From NCBI GenBank assembly GCA_037176885.1, contig JAWWNJ010000012.1, positions 434,001 to 498,000 of the forward strand: a DNA stretch of 64,000 nucleotides, read 5' to 3'. How positions within the stretch are numbered: the stretch's first letter is position 1; every line of letters begins with the position of its first letter. The position numbers were made by a program, and so were the translations under genes. The notes under the pieces are model-generated. The model was not told where the DNA came from. It ran no database searches and saw only the letters and a list, made by a program, of their open reading frames with translations. This stretch comes from Favolaschia claudopus (Eukaryota; Basidiomycota; Agaricomycetes; Agaricales; Mycenaceae). This document shows positions 45,609 through 56,780 of the stretch, in pieces.

Positions 45609-48543
45609 TGGCCGCGTTTGAGTACAACGACCATGGGGAGTTGGTGTGCACAGGATATGGTTTACCGAAAGACGGGGATGTTGTTACGCAGGATGACAGG
45701 ACGATGGCATATTTATTGGCGTCTAGGGACGCATTTGCAGGAGATAAGAATGCTAGTGTATTGTTGAATCAATACGCGGGGCAGGTAGAGAAAGATAAAG
45801 GCACAGATGTCTTCTTGTTCACGGAATCTGGAAGCCCGGGAAGCCCGAGAAAATCGAACCGTGGAAAGCATGCACCTGATCCGGGTGATAGCTCGGCTAA
45901 GTCTGCGTTTGCCTACATGGAGCGAGATTCCCGCGTGAACGATGATAAAGATAGTTCCGCGGAGGCGGCGGACCGTGCGCCGAAAGTGAACCGTAGAAAG
46001 CGAAAATACAAGAAGAAAAAGAAGAAGAAGAAGTCTAAGAGGACTTCGAAGGCAGAGGGAGCAGAGACCGTCCCTGCTGCGAAGGGGAAGCTGAATTTTG
46101 AAGTACCGGTGCCGGAAGTACCAAGAGAGCAATTTATTTTTGGAAATTTGGGCATCTCTATGGGAAAACAGCGCGTATTTGCTACTAAGAAGTACAAACC
46201 GGTTGCGGAAAAGATTAAGCCTATCCTTGGAAAAGTGGATGAGAAGTTCAGGATTGTGCGGAATATCACGGGGGATCCTTTGAAGGATATGCCGAAAATA
46301 GAAACGGATATTCCTGAGATTCACCCAGTAGGAAGATATACCGCGGAGCGAATGGAGGCATTTGAAAAGACTCATAACACTGGGTTCTTATTGCCTGAAG
46401 AGATGAAGTTGCTTCATCATTTTATGATGTTGCATAACGAGCATTTCGCCTGGGAAGAGGATGAGCGAGGGCAATTCAAACATGAATATTTCCCGCCCGT
46501 TGATATGCCTGTGGTACCACATACACCATGGGTATGCTCGCAAATTCCAATTCCGCCGGGACATTTTGAAGAGTTCTGCCGCATCATCAAGTCTAAATTA
46601 GATGCTGGGGTGTATGAACCATCCAACTCGTCCTACAGGTCACCTATTTTTGCGGTGATAAAGAAAGATGGAAAGTCATTGAGAATTGTACACGCGTTAG
46701 AGAGGTTGAATGAGGTTACAATTCAACACTCTGGGGTACCTCCCGCGACGGAGAAGCTAGCAGAACATTTTGCTGGTCGAGCGTGCGGAGCTTCGTTGGA
46801 TATGTTTGTCGGATATGATAATAGGGACTTAGCGGAATCTTCAAGGGATTATACAACCTTCCAGACGCCGTTTGGGGCACTGAGGTTAGTAAAATTACCG
46901 ATGGGATGGACCAATTCTGTTCCCGTGTTTCACGAGGACGTTTGTACCATCTTGAGAGATGAAATGCCGCATGTAACAATCCCTTACATAGACGATGTAC
47001 CTGTCCGCGGGGGACCTACGAGGTACGAGACAAAAGATGGCGATTGGGAAAGGATTGCTGCGAATCCTGGAATTAGAAGATTTATCTGGGAACATCTCGA
47101 GAATTTAAATCGAGTTGTGACTAGAATGGCTTACGCAGGAGGGACTTTTTCAGGGAAGAAGTTAGTCCTCTGTGCGGATGAGTTTGAAGTTGTAGGGCAT
47201 ATTTGCTCTTACCGCGGAAGAATTCCTGATCCTAAGAGGGTGGACGTTATTAATAACTGGGGTCCTTGCGACTCTTTCACGCAAGTGAAGGCGTACTTGG
47301 GCACGGTTGGGGTTCTGAGGAGCTTTATTGAAGGGTACGGCGACATTGTTGCACCTATCAATGAGTTAACGAAGAAAGACGTTCCCTTTGTATGGACCGC
47401 GGACTGTGATGAGGCGCAGGCCAAAATTAGAGAAAGGTTGAAAAACTGCCCAGCTCTAAAACCCCTACGGTACGACTGGGATTCGGACATAGTAATTCAA
47501 GTGGATACTTCATGGAGAGCTGTGGGAATTATTATCTACCAGCTGGACCCAGATGATCCTAAGAAGAAATACTTTGCACGATTTGCGAGTATAACGTTAG
47601 GGAAGACCGAGACGAACTATTCGCAACCTAAACGAGAATTGTACGGGTTGATGAGAGCTCTAGAGGCCATGTATTATTGGATTTTCGGAGCAAGGAAGCT
47701 TGTGGTTGAAACCGACGCGTTATACATCAAGGGCATGTTGAAAAACCCTGGAATGGGCCCTAACGCCACGATTAACCGCTGGATTGAAAAGATCTTGATG
47801 TTCCATTTTAAGCTGAAGCATGTCCCTGGTGAAAAGTTTGCACCCGACGGGTTATCAAGGAGAGATCCTTTCCCTGGGGATGAACAATTCAAAAATTCGG
47901 AAGAGGGTTATGACCAGAATGAACCTCCCGAGGAGCATGAGGACGTTTCCGCGGAAGGCCCACAGCCGTTGGAATTCGGGGACTTTAAACACCTTATTGA
48001 TACCAGAGGTGGATATTTCCAGTCGGAGGATGAGCATCTGGAGATTGTGGACGTTGATGCAGTTTGTATGGAAGATTTCCAACGTGATTGCGAGAGTGCC
48101 AGAATGACTGAAGCTAATCTGGCGAGAGCACTCAGAGAAGCGTACTCGAAGGAGAATAAGCAGATCCCTGAGTATATTTTAATGACGGAGCCTCTGATTC
48201 CAAATTTAGAATTGAAATGGGATGAGTCGAAGCGAGAGCCTTATGATGAAGAGCATCGTTCGGATTGGATGAAAAAGCGAGATGCTAAATTACCATTGGT
48301 AAAGGAATGGCTAGCGGACCCTATGAAAAGGCCCGCGGGAATGAATGATGATGCAGAGTATAGAAGTTTTATGCGCTTCGCCTCACATTTCTTTTTGAAA
48401 GGGGGGAGGATGTATAAGAAATCTTTTGGCACTGCGAATCAATTAGTTGTTGACAAGGAACACCGCATGTACATGATGAAGGCTGCTCACGACAGTCTGG
48501 GTCACCGCGGGAGTTATGCAACTAGAGAATTGATTACGCTGTG
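45569..48543 (+). CDS. Element B reverse transcriptase-RNase H, ending at an internal TGA
   Basis: 991 residues; the frame opens without an ATG (first ATG 45608), consistent with entry by -1 frameshift. A Lys-rich stretch (about 150-165) precedes RT: FAVIKKDGKSLRIVHALERL, FQTPFGALRLVKLPMGWTN and catalytic Y473-I-D-D476 (PYIDDVPVRGG). RNase H follows (VIQVDTSWRAVGIIIY; VVETDALYIKGML; HVPGEKFAPDGLSRR). The integrase zinc domain begins (HDSLGH), then TGA at 48541-48543 interrupts it. In the same frame the DNA continues FWWPGIEADV, where CGA (Arg) would be expected; CGA to TGA is a simple CpG transition. RT copies element RNA to DNA in the particle. Confidence 0.88.
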
Positions 48544-49831
48544 ATTCTGGTGGCCAGGAATAGAAGCAGATGTATTTTGGTACATTGCGTCTTGCGACGC
48601 TTGCCAAAACCGACAACATACACTGTTGAAAGTCCCGCCAGTTTTGACCCATACTCCAAGTCTATTTCAGGTCATCCATACCGATGTAATGGTAATGGGG
48701 CAAGTGTCCAATAAATGTGGACTAGTTGTTGATGCGAGGGACTCGTTGAGTTCTTGGTTAGAAGCGAGACCGCTTGTGAGAGACACGGCTCACGCAATTG
48801 GAATGTTCCTATTTGAAGAAATCATTTGCCGTTGGGGTTGCCCAAAGCAGATTGTAACGGATAATGCGGGGCAGTTCAAGAAAGCTGTGGAATGGTTGAA
48901 ACAGAAATACGGAATACCAAATATTCAGATTTCACCGTACAACTCTCAAGCGAACGGGAAGATTGAAAGTGGACACTTCCAAATGCGTCAGGCATTGTTC
49001 AAAGCGACTGGCAAGAATCCGTCTAAATGGTTCTGGTTCTTCCATGTTATGCTTTGGTCAGACAGAGTTACGGTTAGAAAAGGATTAGGTTGTTCACCTT
49101 ATTTTGCGGTCACTGGAGCGCATCCAATTCTACCGTTGGATATTGAGGAAGCTACTTGGTTGGTTGAAATACCAGGTCGAGTGTTGACGACCGCGGAACT
49201 GATAGGGCTAAGAGCCAGAGCTTTAGCAAAGCATGTTGCCCATGTTGAACACATGAGGAAGCGTGTAGATCATGCTAAAATGGTTCAAGTCCGTAAACTC
49301 GAACGGTACAATGAACATACGATTAAAAACTATGATTTCAAACCGGGAGATCTGGTTCTCGTGCGCCACACTGAAGTAGAGAAGTCTCTGAACTCTAAGA
49401 TGGATCAGAAGGGGAGATACCTTGGCCCAATGGTTGTTATAAGACGTACCAAGGGAGGAGCGTATATCCTAGCTGAAATGAACGGCGCGTTATTCCATGA
49501 CAGGATAGCCGCGGGGCGTGTGGTTCCATACTTAGCACGTCGCCGAATGCAAATTCCGCTCAACATCCAAAAGTTTATTGATGTATCTACGGAGACACTC
49601 GAAAAGCTAGTGGACGATATTCCCGCGGAAGGGGAAAAGACAAAGGAGCGCAGCTCAAAGAAGATAAAGGATCTAGCCTTCGATAAAGTAAATATAAGGG
49701 TAACACCTGAAGACTTCGAAAAGGCTGAGTCCTCAGAATCGGAGACTGGGAACGATGATGATGAAGCAGAGTCGGACGATGAGCCAAAAGAGTCGGTTGG
49801 TCCTAGACGGTCCAAACGCAGGAAGCATTAA
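48544..49831 (+). CDS. Element B integrase, continuing after the TGA
   Basis: Same frame as the RT. It starts with the rest of the zinc domain (CDACQNRQ), so it is not an independent gene; the first later ATG is 48626. The catalytic core shows D (VIHTDVMVMGQ), D (IVTDNAGQFKKA) and E (SQANGKIESGHFQ), the D,D-35-E triad. A GPxVV-type segment follows (KGRYLGPMVVIRRTKGGAYI). The tail is acidic, then basic (GPRRSKRRKH). No chromodomain was seen. Its last 99 nt overlap the antisense gene ending at 49733. Integrase joins the cDNA to the host chromosome; readthrough or a repaired copy elsewhere would be needed for function. Confidence 0.85.
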
Positions 49832-50632
49832 AGATTGTGGTGGTATGCGCCTCTGTAATCTTAAATTAGAACTTCTCCGCGGAAGGATTAAAATGGGAAG
49901 ATCGTACTTGTCAGGCGATTCGACGGAGTGAATGGAGATGCCAGGAGGAAGGAGCTTGGACATACGAAGCTCGACGAAGCCGAGAGCGGAGTTGTCGTAG
50001 CCGTGAAGGATGAGTTCCTTGCGCATGTAGGCGAGTTCATGAAGATCATCGATCTTGTTGACCGCTTTGATGAACTGGGCCTTACGAGCCTTGATGGAAA
50101 ACTCATGGTGGTAGGCAAAAGCTTCGTCAAGCTGGTTAAGCATGGTCTCCAGGTCGACGGTACTGCGACCGAAGATGATAGCTGAAGGGGAGGATTAGCG
50201 AGGTATAAGTCTGGAAATCTATAAATGGACGCACCAGGACCTCCGCGCTTCTCCCAACTTTCGATCATCTTGTCCTTGCTGGTGAAGTCGCAAGGATGGA
50301 ATTGAATAAGACAGTTGTGGCAAGGAGGACCCCAACTAGTAGGAGCGCAAGGCTCGACGTTGTGCTTCTTGGCGCAGCAAGAGCACTGTTCAGTCGGCTG
50401 GTGATAAAAATAGATCAGTCGAAGTTGAAAGTAACAAGTACTAAGGACGCACCTTATTATCTTCCATAAGATAGATGGCAGCTTGGAACTTGGGAAGGAT
50501 CTCGCTGACAGGGACTATGATATCGCGTGCGAAGGCTGCGAGGATTGCGGCAGGATCCATTTCGTCGGGGCTGTCATAGAGATAATCGTAGTAGTCGTCG
50601 TTCTCTTCGTCGTCTAAGCCGTGGATGCTCAT
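49733..50632 (-). CDS. Antisense gene 1 of element B: Cys6-cluster protein
   Basis: Three exons with fitting phases: 50632-50453, 50397-50235, 50181-49733, about 263 residues. Both introns start GTGCGTCC and end CAG. The acidic N-terminus (MSIHGLDDEENDDYYDYLYD) leads to a cysteine cluster C65-x2-C68-x8-C77-x8-C86-x2-C89-x6-C96, close to the fungal Zn(II)2Cys6 pattern although the first loop is 8 rather than 6. Exon 3 is helical (TMLNQLDEAFAYHHEF). The last part overlaps the 3' end of integrase on the other strand; an alternative intron there could change the C-terminus. Lying antisense to the element RNA, its introns survive retrotransposition. DNA binding is inference. Confidence 0.62.
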
Positions 50633-50639
50633 GCAAAGA

Positions 50640-51278
50640 GAAAAGAATATTATGGGAGAAGACGTTCCTATGAGGCACTGTTTAAATAGTAAACACTGCT
50701 GAGGAGATGTCTTGCCTGTGATTATTTGAATCAGATTTTGTATTGATCATAAGCGGGACGGAGGAAAGTAAAGGAGTGAGACTTGAAGTCTAGGCTTGCC
50801 AAGACTTAGAGGCGCAAAATATCCAGTGGAATAAGGGCTTCAAGGAGCATGTAGGCGGTCACGGCAATGGAGTCGTTCACAAAAAGGCTTCCGCGGCGGC
50901 TTGAAGTACTTGAGAAGTTGAAGTAGGACTGGACGATTGGAGTTCTATTTTTGGAATTCTGAGCGCGGAAAAAGAGTCTTACCACTCCTGAGATGTCCAA
51001 GATACTGCGGGAAATCGGACGAAGTTGGCTTGACAAAACAATTGTATTGCAAGCACTGCTAAGTATATACGAGACACCCGGGGATTTGGACAGTTGCTGG
51101 TTGAACAGCAAATATGTGCGGTTGAACGCACGACGATACGATAGGGAACACTGAGAGTCGACGGTTTATGTGTCTAAAGAGCGAAGGCACATAGGTATAT
51201 AGGCCGCGGAAGGACGATCAAGTCTAGAAGGCGGAAAGGTTTAACTGGAGAGCTATAAAAATAAACGCAGAGACATAC
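50640..51278. other. Between antisense genes 1 and 2 of element B
   Basis: Contains the unresolved 3' end of antisense gene 2. The frame after the last donor (GTATGT at 51278) could resume after 'tag' near 51253 or after 'ctttag' near 51175. Two CCGCGG motifs at 50891 and 51204 and one at 51278. No other gene was seen. Confidence 0.4.
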
Positions 51279-52913
51279 CGCGGAACTAGCAGGGCGCATA
51301 ATGGGATCCTCGTTGTCGGCGTGATGGATCTTCATGAGCTGCTCGAGCTGGTCATCCATCTCCTCGTAGGCGCGAAGCCAGTAGCGATACTTGAAGGAAG
51401 CGGCGGCCATGTTGCGGCGGAGGTAGCGCTCGCGAGCCTTGAAACCTTGCGCGTCCAAGTGCTTGAGTTGGTTCTGAGAGACCTTCCAAGTCTTGTTGAC
51501 ATCGTCCGAATGCATGATGGCGATGAGGTCCTTGTCCATGGAGTCTATAATAAAATTTAGACGAAATTAGATCAAGGAGAAGATGAACTCGTACCAGGGA
51601 CTTTGGGCTCGTAGTCGAGGTCGACGTCATCCGGTTCGGTACGGGCACGCTTGTTGCTGCGGTTGGACACAGGGTTCAACGACAAAGCAGGCTATGAGCG
51701 AGAATTAAGCAGAGAAACAGAGTTGACGAATATTTCACGCACCATAAGTGGTTCCGCGGGCGCCATCTACAACAATTGATGAACGTTAAGCGAGAATTCA
51801 ACCGTGGGATATGGGTTACGTACCTTCTCGTCCTCGTCAGGACAAGTGGAAGATGTGTCGGAGTTCTTCGCCTTGGGGCCTTTGCCCTAATAAAACGATG
51901 TTATAAAAATAGAACAAAGTGAAAAGGCGAACGCACAGGAACTTTACGAACATTTTTGAACATGTCCTCTGGAACGGGATCGTCAATGATGCGCACGGAT
52001 TTGCCGTCGTCTTGAGGAGCCTTACCGGCAGGAATACCGTCCTTGGGTTTGACAGGGCAGTTGTCCTGGCCGTGCTGGTGAGAAGAGCAAGACGAACAAA
52101 CGGAATCTGGGTGAATGAAGAGGAAAGTGCAGAGGGATAAAAATAGACGCACAGTGTCGTTCTTGACCTTGGGCGCACTATTCTTCTGGAAGGAGAGACC
52201 AGGGGGCAAAGAGGAGCCTCCTGCGCGATAGTTGGCTCCCATGGCAGCGATATAGAGAGGGTTGATTCTACCTTCGTCCTTGTCGAGATCCATCTGGAGT
52301 TGGTTAATACCATAGATAATCTTCGTAACGTCTGAGGAATACCTGATCAGCGACGGAAGCTTCCTCCGCGGAGTCGTCGTCCCCGGAATCGTCGATGACT
52401 TCAACAGACTTACCCTGCATTATAGAGGACAGTTCAGGACCAGGAGGCATGCGACAAACACGAGAAAGCACCTGTTGAACTTGAGCCTTAGCACGGTGGC
52501 CCTTGATGGCTGCCGCGGCCTTGTCGCGCTTGCTATTCTTGGCGTTGTGGTAGTTGTTGAGCATGCGGTCGATAGCGCCAAGCTGGGAAGTAGGGATCTT
52601 GAACTTAGAGATCTTGTACTCGTCCCTCATAGCGTTGGAGGCGGCAGTAAGAGCATTGACGACCTTCTCGTTGGAGGGGTGCTGAAGGGACTGAGCGAAC
52701 AGTTTGAAGTCCGACTAAAAATAGACAGAGTTAGCGCGGAAAGCGTTTGGGCATGCAAAAATATGGACGAACCGCCGCGGCTGCGAACGTGCTGAGCGTA
52801 GAGTGAATGACAGCCGCAGGGAGAGAGTCTCTGAGGGCAAGGACCCGTTGAAAGTCGCGTTCAGCTTCAAGGATAAGGTTGGACGCTTCGATGAGCGCAG
52901 AGCGTGGTGCCAT
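51279..52913 (-). CDS. Antisense gene 2 of element B: eight-exon nuclear-type protein
   Basis: Start ATG 52913 (MAPRSALIEASNLILEAERD). Exons 52913-52773, 52714-52343, 52293-52153, 52074-51937, 51886-51824, 51766-51743, 51691-51595 and 51544-51279 join in phase for 414 codons; the 3' end beyond is unresolved. Introns are about 46-83 nt, several with GTGCGT donors. The protein is helical at first, then has two SUMO-interacting-like motifs (VEVIDDSGDDD and VRIIDDP), a basic NLS-like NRSNKRARTEP and a C-terminal helical block (LEQLMKIHHAD). No enzyme family was recognised. Eight exons in register with no stops suggest selection until very recently. The antisense position preserves the introns in the genomic RNA. 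Confidence 0.6.
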
Positions 52914-53972
52914 GGCATGCGATGAAGGCCTATAGGCGACGAAGAAATGAGCAGAGAACAGAAGTCAATTTATAGTTTTGACTAGGAGAGCTTGGTTAAA
53001 TTAATAATGACCGGCTACGATCAGAAAAACGAGCCAAGGCTGTTGGTTGCACCTCTAACTGAATTGAATATGCGAGGACGCATCTTTTTTCTTTAGTGAG
53101 GGGGAGAATATAGAGCAACAGACAACCGCGGGAGGGTATTGCGCCACCGCGGGCCTTGCAAATTTACCCATAAAGAGACAGGGAAATTTCGTTTTGCTAA
53201 AATTAGACGATTTAGAGCTGGAGCGTTGCAAAAGCCAAGTTGCGGAAGAGTTTTAAGGCTGAATAATGTCGATCGGTTCCTATACGATCGATTTTAAGAG
53301 GCAGTTAGGGATGATAGTGGGTATTCTATTAAGCAAGAGACTTGTAGAATACACAGGCGGGAGTACAGAACTCTACCTTGAGTACCCACCGCGGTACTTA
53401 CAGGAAAGAGAGTTGGACTGTGCTAAAAATAGACCCGCGGAAAACTGAAAGAGAAGAGTTGACTAAAGGAAACTTTTTGACGACTTGAAGAAAAGTGTCA
53501 ATTAAGTGTCAAGTGTGACTTCTGATTGAAGTACAGGAGAAATTGGACTGATTCCAATAAAGTGGAGGAAGGATTTTGACGATGGACTTGGTCAAAATTC
53601 AGCCTTCGGCAATCTCCGAAGATTGATGATGGCATGATGGCCGTTTGATGTCGACTGGGTGAATTTAGTTTAAGACTAAAAATTCTTAAGAAGTTCACAC
53701 GGTTGAATCAGAGGCAGCGATAAGCGCCAGTGGGCGCTAGTATACATTTGAACTCAAGTAGTATGGTTTACAGGCAAAGTAAACTAAAAGCTAATACTAC
53801 TGAGTGAGATATGTAAGAAAGTCGTTTTTTTGAATTGGTCTACGCTACGGCTGGAGACAACAGCACTACAGAAAAAATATCTTCGAGAGTTTAAAGACTA
53901 GAAGAGGATAGTCTGGGTACATGCAACGGTAGATTGTAGCAAAGAAAAAATCGAGAGCAGCAGGCCGAGTGT
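52914..53972. other. Spacer between antisense genes 2 and 3 of element B
   Basis: About 1.06 kb with no credible ORF. It holds CCGCGG at 53126, 53147, 53389 and 53435, and a TAAAAATAGAC string directly before the last. It likely contains the promoter of antisense gene 2 and the terminator of gene 3, though neither could be pinned down. Confidence 0.4.
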
Positions 53973-55952
53973 TCATCCGCGATCCACCCTCTTCCCTTTA
54001 TCCACAGGAGTCTTCTCCGCACCCTTCCCTTTGCGTTGGGCTGAAGAGGTCGGAGGGCGCGCCTTTGACGAGCTGGGAGCAGGAGTCTCCAACAAAGGGG
54101 CGGGTCCGAAAGCAACCACCGGCGTAGCAGGAGCCGCGGTTGGTTTGGCCGGAGACGTCGTCTTGGAAGAGGAAGCGACGGGAGTCGACGAAGGACCCGC
54201 GGAGGTCAAATCGTCGAAGGTAACGGTGGGCCGCACTTTGGGATCCATAGTCTCGAGGACACCCTTGAGTTCCAAGTCAGGGATAAGACGATTGGAGAAC
54301 TTCGGGTGGTAGACGTGCTCAGAGACGACCCCAGCCTCGTCCGTCACAGGAATGGCGCTGGAGGTGGCTTCGTGCGCAACGAAGTCCTGTTCTAACTCGT
54401 AGAAAGACTTCTTGGACATAACGTGCGCTACGAACTCCCGTGCGAGATCCGACCCCTCTTTATCCTCGAAGAAATCGTCAAACTGTTCGACGGCCAGAGA
54501 ACGCTCAGCGCCGGAGATAGTCAGGGCAGTGTCTTGAGCCTGCAGACGAAGGTTGTTGATAGCACGGGCGTGGGCAAACGCAGTAAACTGGGCATCTTCG
54601 TAGGCCTGAACGAGCCGCTGGAGAGCCGCGGCGATGGTGTGTGGTGCGACTGCGATGAAAGGACGCATGCACTCCACGAACCGTTTGAAGGTGGCCGGAG
54701 ACCAGTTGAAAGAGCACTTGTGTTTATAATGGGCGCAACGAACGCACACGGAGGAGCGACCTCCGACGGGTCGGCATTCAGCGTAGTTGAGGACGCAGTT
54801 TAAGCAAGGAAAGGCGACCTTCGAAAGCAAGGGAGGCACCAGTGAACTCTGTACATAGGAAGTAGGGATTTTCATCTGCGCGGGAGCAGGAAGACCTAGA
54901 ATTGAAAGAATAAGAGTTAGTAAAAAGAAGAAAAGTTTGATACAGGGGAACGTACCGGTCTCTGGAATATCAAAGAGCAATTGAAGAAGCTCAGCGCGAG
55001 TGGAGATCGAAATAGACGGCTCCGCCGGCGTGGCGGACCGCTCAGAAATCGGCGCAGGCGTGGGAGTGCGTTCAGGCGTTGGAGTGCGTTCTGGGGATGG
55101 GGTGCGGTCCTGGCGCTGCCGTTTAGCTGGTGGTTTTTCGTCTTCAGAGTCCTCGCTCTCGGAAAACATCGCGGCGGGAGCGGTGCGCTTGGGCACAGCG
55201 ACGATGCACGGAATGCAGAAGTCGCCCCCGAAATGCTTTGCCTTTGGATCCGCGGCGATGATGGCATCCTGGATCTCCGGAGAAGGACGAAGATCGCGGT
55301 AAATAGGGATAAGTTCGGCGGCGGCAGCAGGAGGAACTTCCTGGGCGATATGGCGGATGACGTTGGAGAGAGCCCAAAGGAAAGCTTCGACGTTGAGCGG
55401 CAGATCAGGATGGTCGCGACGATAGGGCACCTAGGAAAGATGAAGTATTAGTCAGAAAGATAAAAGATAGGAAAGTTAAGGAAGACGCACGAGGGCAGGA
55501 GTCAACAAGGCCAGACTACGGATTTGGTCGACCGTCGGAGACGGCGGTTTGTGGACAAAAAGCGGTACAAGATCGCGGGCTGAAGCATTGTCGAAGGGAG
55601 CCCAAAAAGCGGCGGAAGGATCGTCTGATGGAATCTTAGGCGGTGGAAGAATCGACGCGGTGCGCGCAGACTTGCTGGGTCCAGCGACGGGTGCGTCGAC
55701 GACGGGTGTCATAGCTTTGACGGGCTTAGGAAGCGCTTTCGGTTTGGGTCTAGGAGGCGGCGACGGTGTCTGAGACGGAGACGCTGGGTCCTCTGGTTCT
55801 GGAGTACCAGGCTCGACGTCTTTGGGCAGAACTACTGAGTCGCGGCCAGGGCCAACCCTAGCCTTGGTGACGCGCTTGCGTTTCGCCACGGTGGTGCTGG
55901 TCTTGCGGGTAGAGCGGCGAGTAGGCTCAGCGGTACCCTTCTTAACGGGCAT
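53973..55952 (-). CDS. Antisense gene 3 of element B: Zn(II)2Cys6-like protein
   Basis: Three exons in phase: 55952-55491, 55430-54956, 54895-53973, giving 619 residues; introns of 60 nt begin GTGCGT and GTACGT and end TAG. The basic N-terminus (KKGTAEPTRRSTRKTS; AKRKRVTKARVG) looks nuclear. Exon 2 has SPERTPTPERTPTP repeats. Exon 3 carries C343-x2-C346-x6-C353-x9-C363-x2-C366-x6-C373, which fits the fungal Zn(II)2Cys6 binuclear cluster spacing, followed by helical sequence and a Pro/Ser/Thr-rich tail with basic end (KGKGAEKTPVDKGKRVDRG). Such clusters usually bind CGG triplets. Basic residues between the second and third cysteines are fewer than usual, so structural homology needs testing. 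It starts about 0.8 kb inside the 3' LTR. Confidence 0.62.
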
Positions 55953-56767
55953 ACGTCCGGCGACGAGCACCAGAGGGAGGTGATGGTTGTGGATGCAAGA
56001 GCAAGAGAGAGTCCAAGGAGTGGGCTACTCGGCGACGTAGGCGTCGAGGAGCGCGTCGAAGGGCCAGAAGGATAACCAAGAAGATAGCCACAGGGTGTAA
56101 AACACTGTGTGTGGTGGTGGTGGAAGGAAGGAAGAAGTGGGCGCTAAGAGACGCACCCACTCAGTCTATAAGTCAGCGCGGACTTAGAGAAAATTTCTCT
56201 AAGTCGCCACGCCTTCAAGAGGACTGAATTAAATGATCAGTGACTCACTTTGAAAGAAGAACAGAAGACGGAAGTTAATCTGGCGCGCAGCCGCAGTAAT
56301 TAGAAGCCAAGATTAAGGTTTGATGAAAACCTAGGGCGGAGGCGGCCGCGGCGAATGATAAGCCGGAGGTACAGATTAGATAAAGCGGAAGTGCAAACGC
56401 ACTTAGGATTAGGGTTGGTGGAGTCCAGGACGGCGAAAATTTGAACGAGTCGAAAAATATAAGGAAAAGAGGTGAAAAACCCCTGTCCGAATATTTCAGA
56501 CAGAAAGTGTCAATGACGTCATATGCCGTAATGATTGGCGTCCGCGGAAGCAACTGTCTAAATTAACAGACGGAACGTCTTAGCGAGTAGTGCAGTAGGA
56601 CTTGACTAAAAACAAGTCGCTCGAGGAAAAAGGGACAGAGAAGTAGTTTGCAGTTGGTCTAAAAATAGACGTCCGCGGGAGTTGTCATCCTTGCGGTCCA
56701 CTAGATTTTAAGCCAAAAATAAGCACAGACTTTGGTGCTGGCTATAGACCGGGGACGGTCTAGATTT
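55953..56767. other. Region between antisense gene 3 and 3' LTR of element B
   Basis: Likely 5' region of antisense gene 3. A donor-like GTGCGTCTC on the minus strand near 56156 may mark a 5'-UTR intron. CCGCGG at 56346, 56542 and 56673; the last is preceded by CTAAAAATAGACGT. No other gene seen. Confidence 0.4.
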
Positions 56768-56780
56768 AGTGAAGGGGAGA
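56768..56780 (+). promoter_or_regulatory. Element B polypurine tract
   Basis: AGTGAAGGGGAGA directly abuts the 3' LTR start TGTAACG. Purine-rich and in the right position for plus-strand priming. Confidence 0.75.

Noticed and set aside
52075..52106. Cys-rich segment CSSCSSHQ in antisense gene 2 as a zinc site
   Set aside because: Only an unspliced reading includes it; the in-phase 78-nt intron (52075-52152) removes it.
52293..52404. Frameshift in antisense gene 2
   Set aside because: A 49-nt intron (52294-52342) with GT/CAG ends and a branch-like TTAAC explains the frame change.
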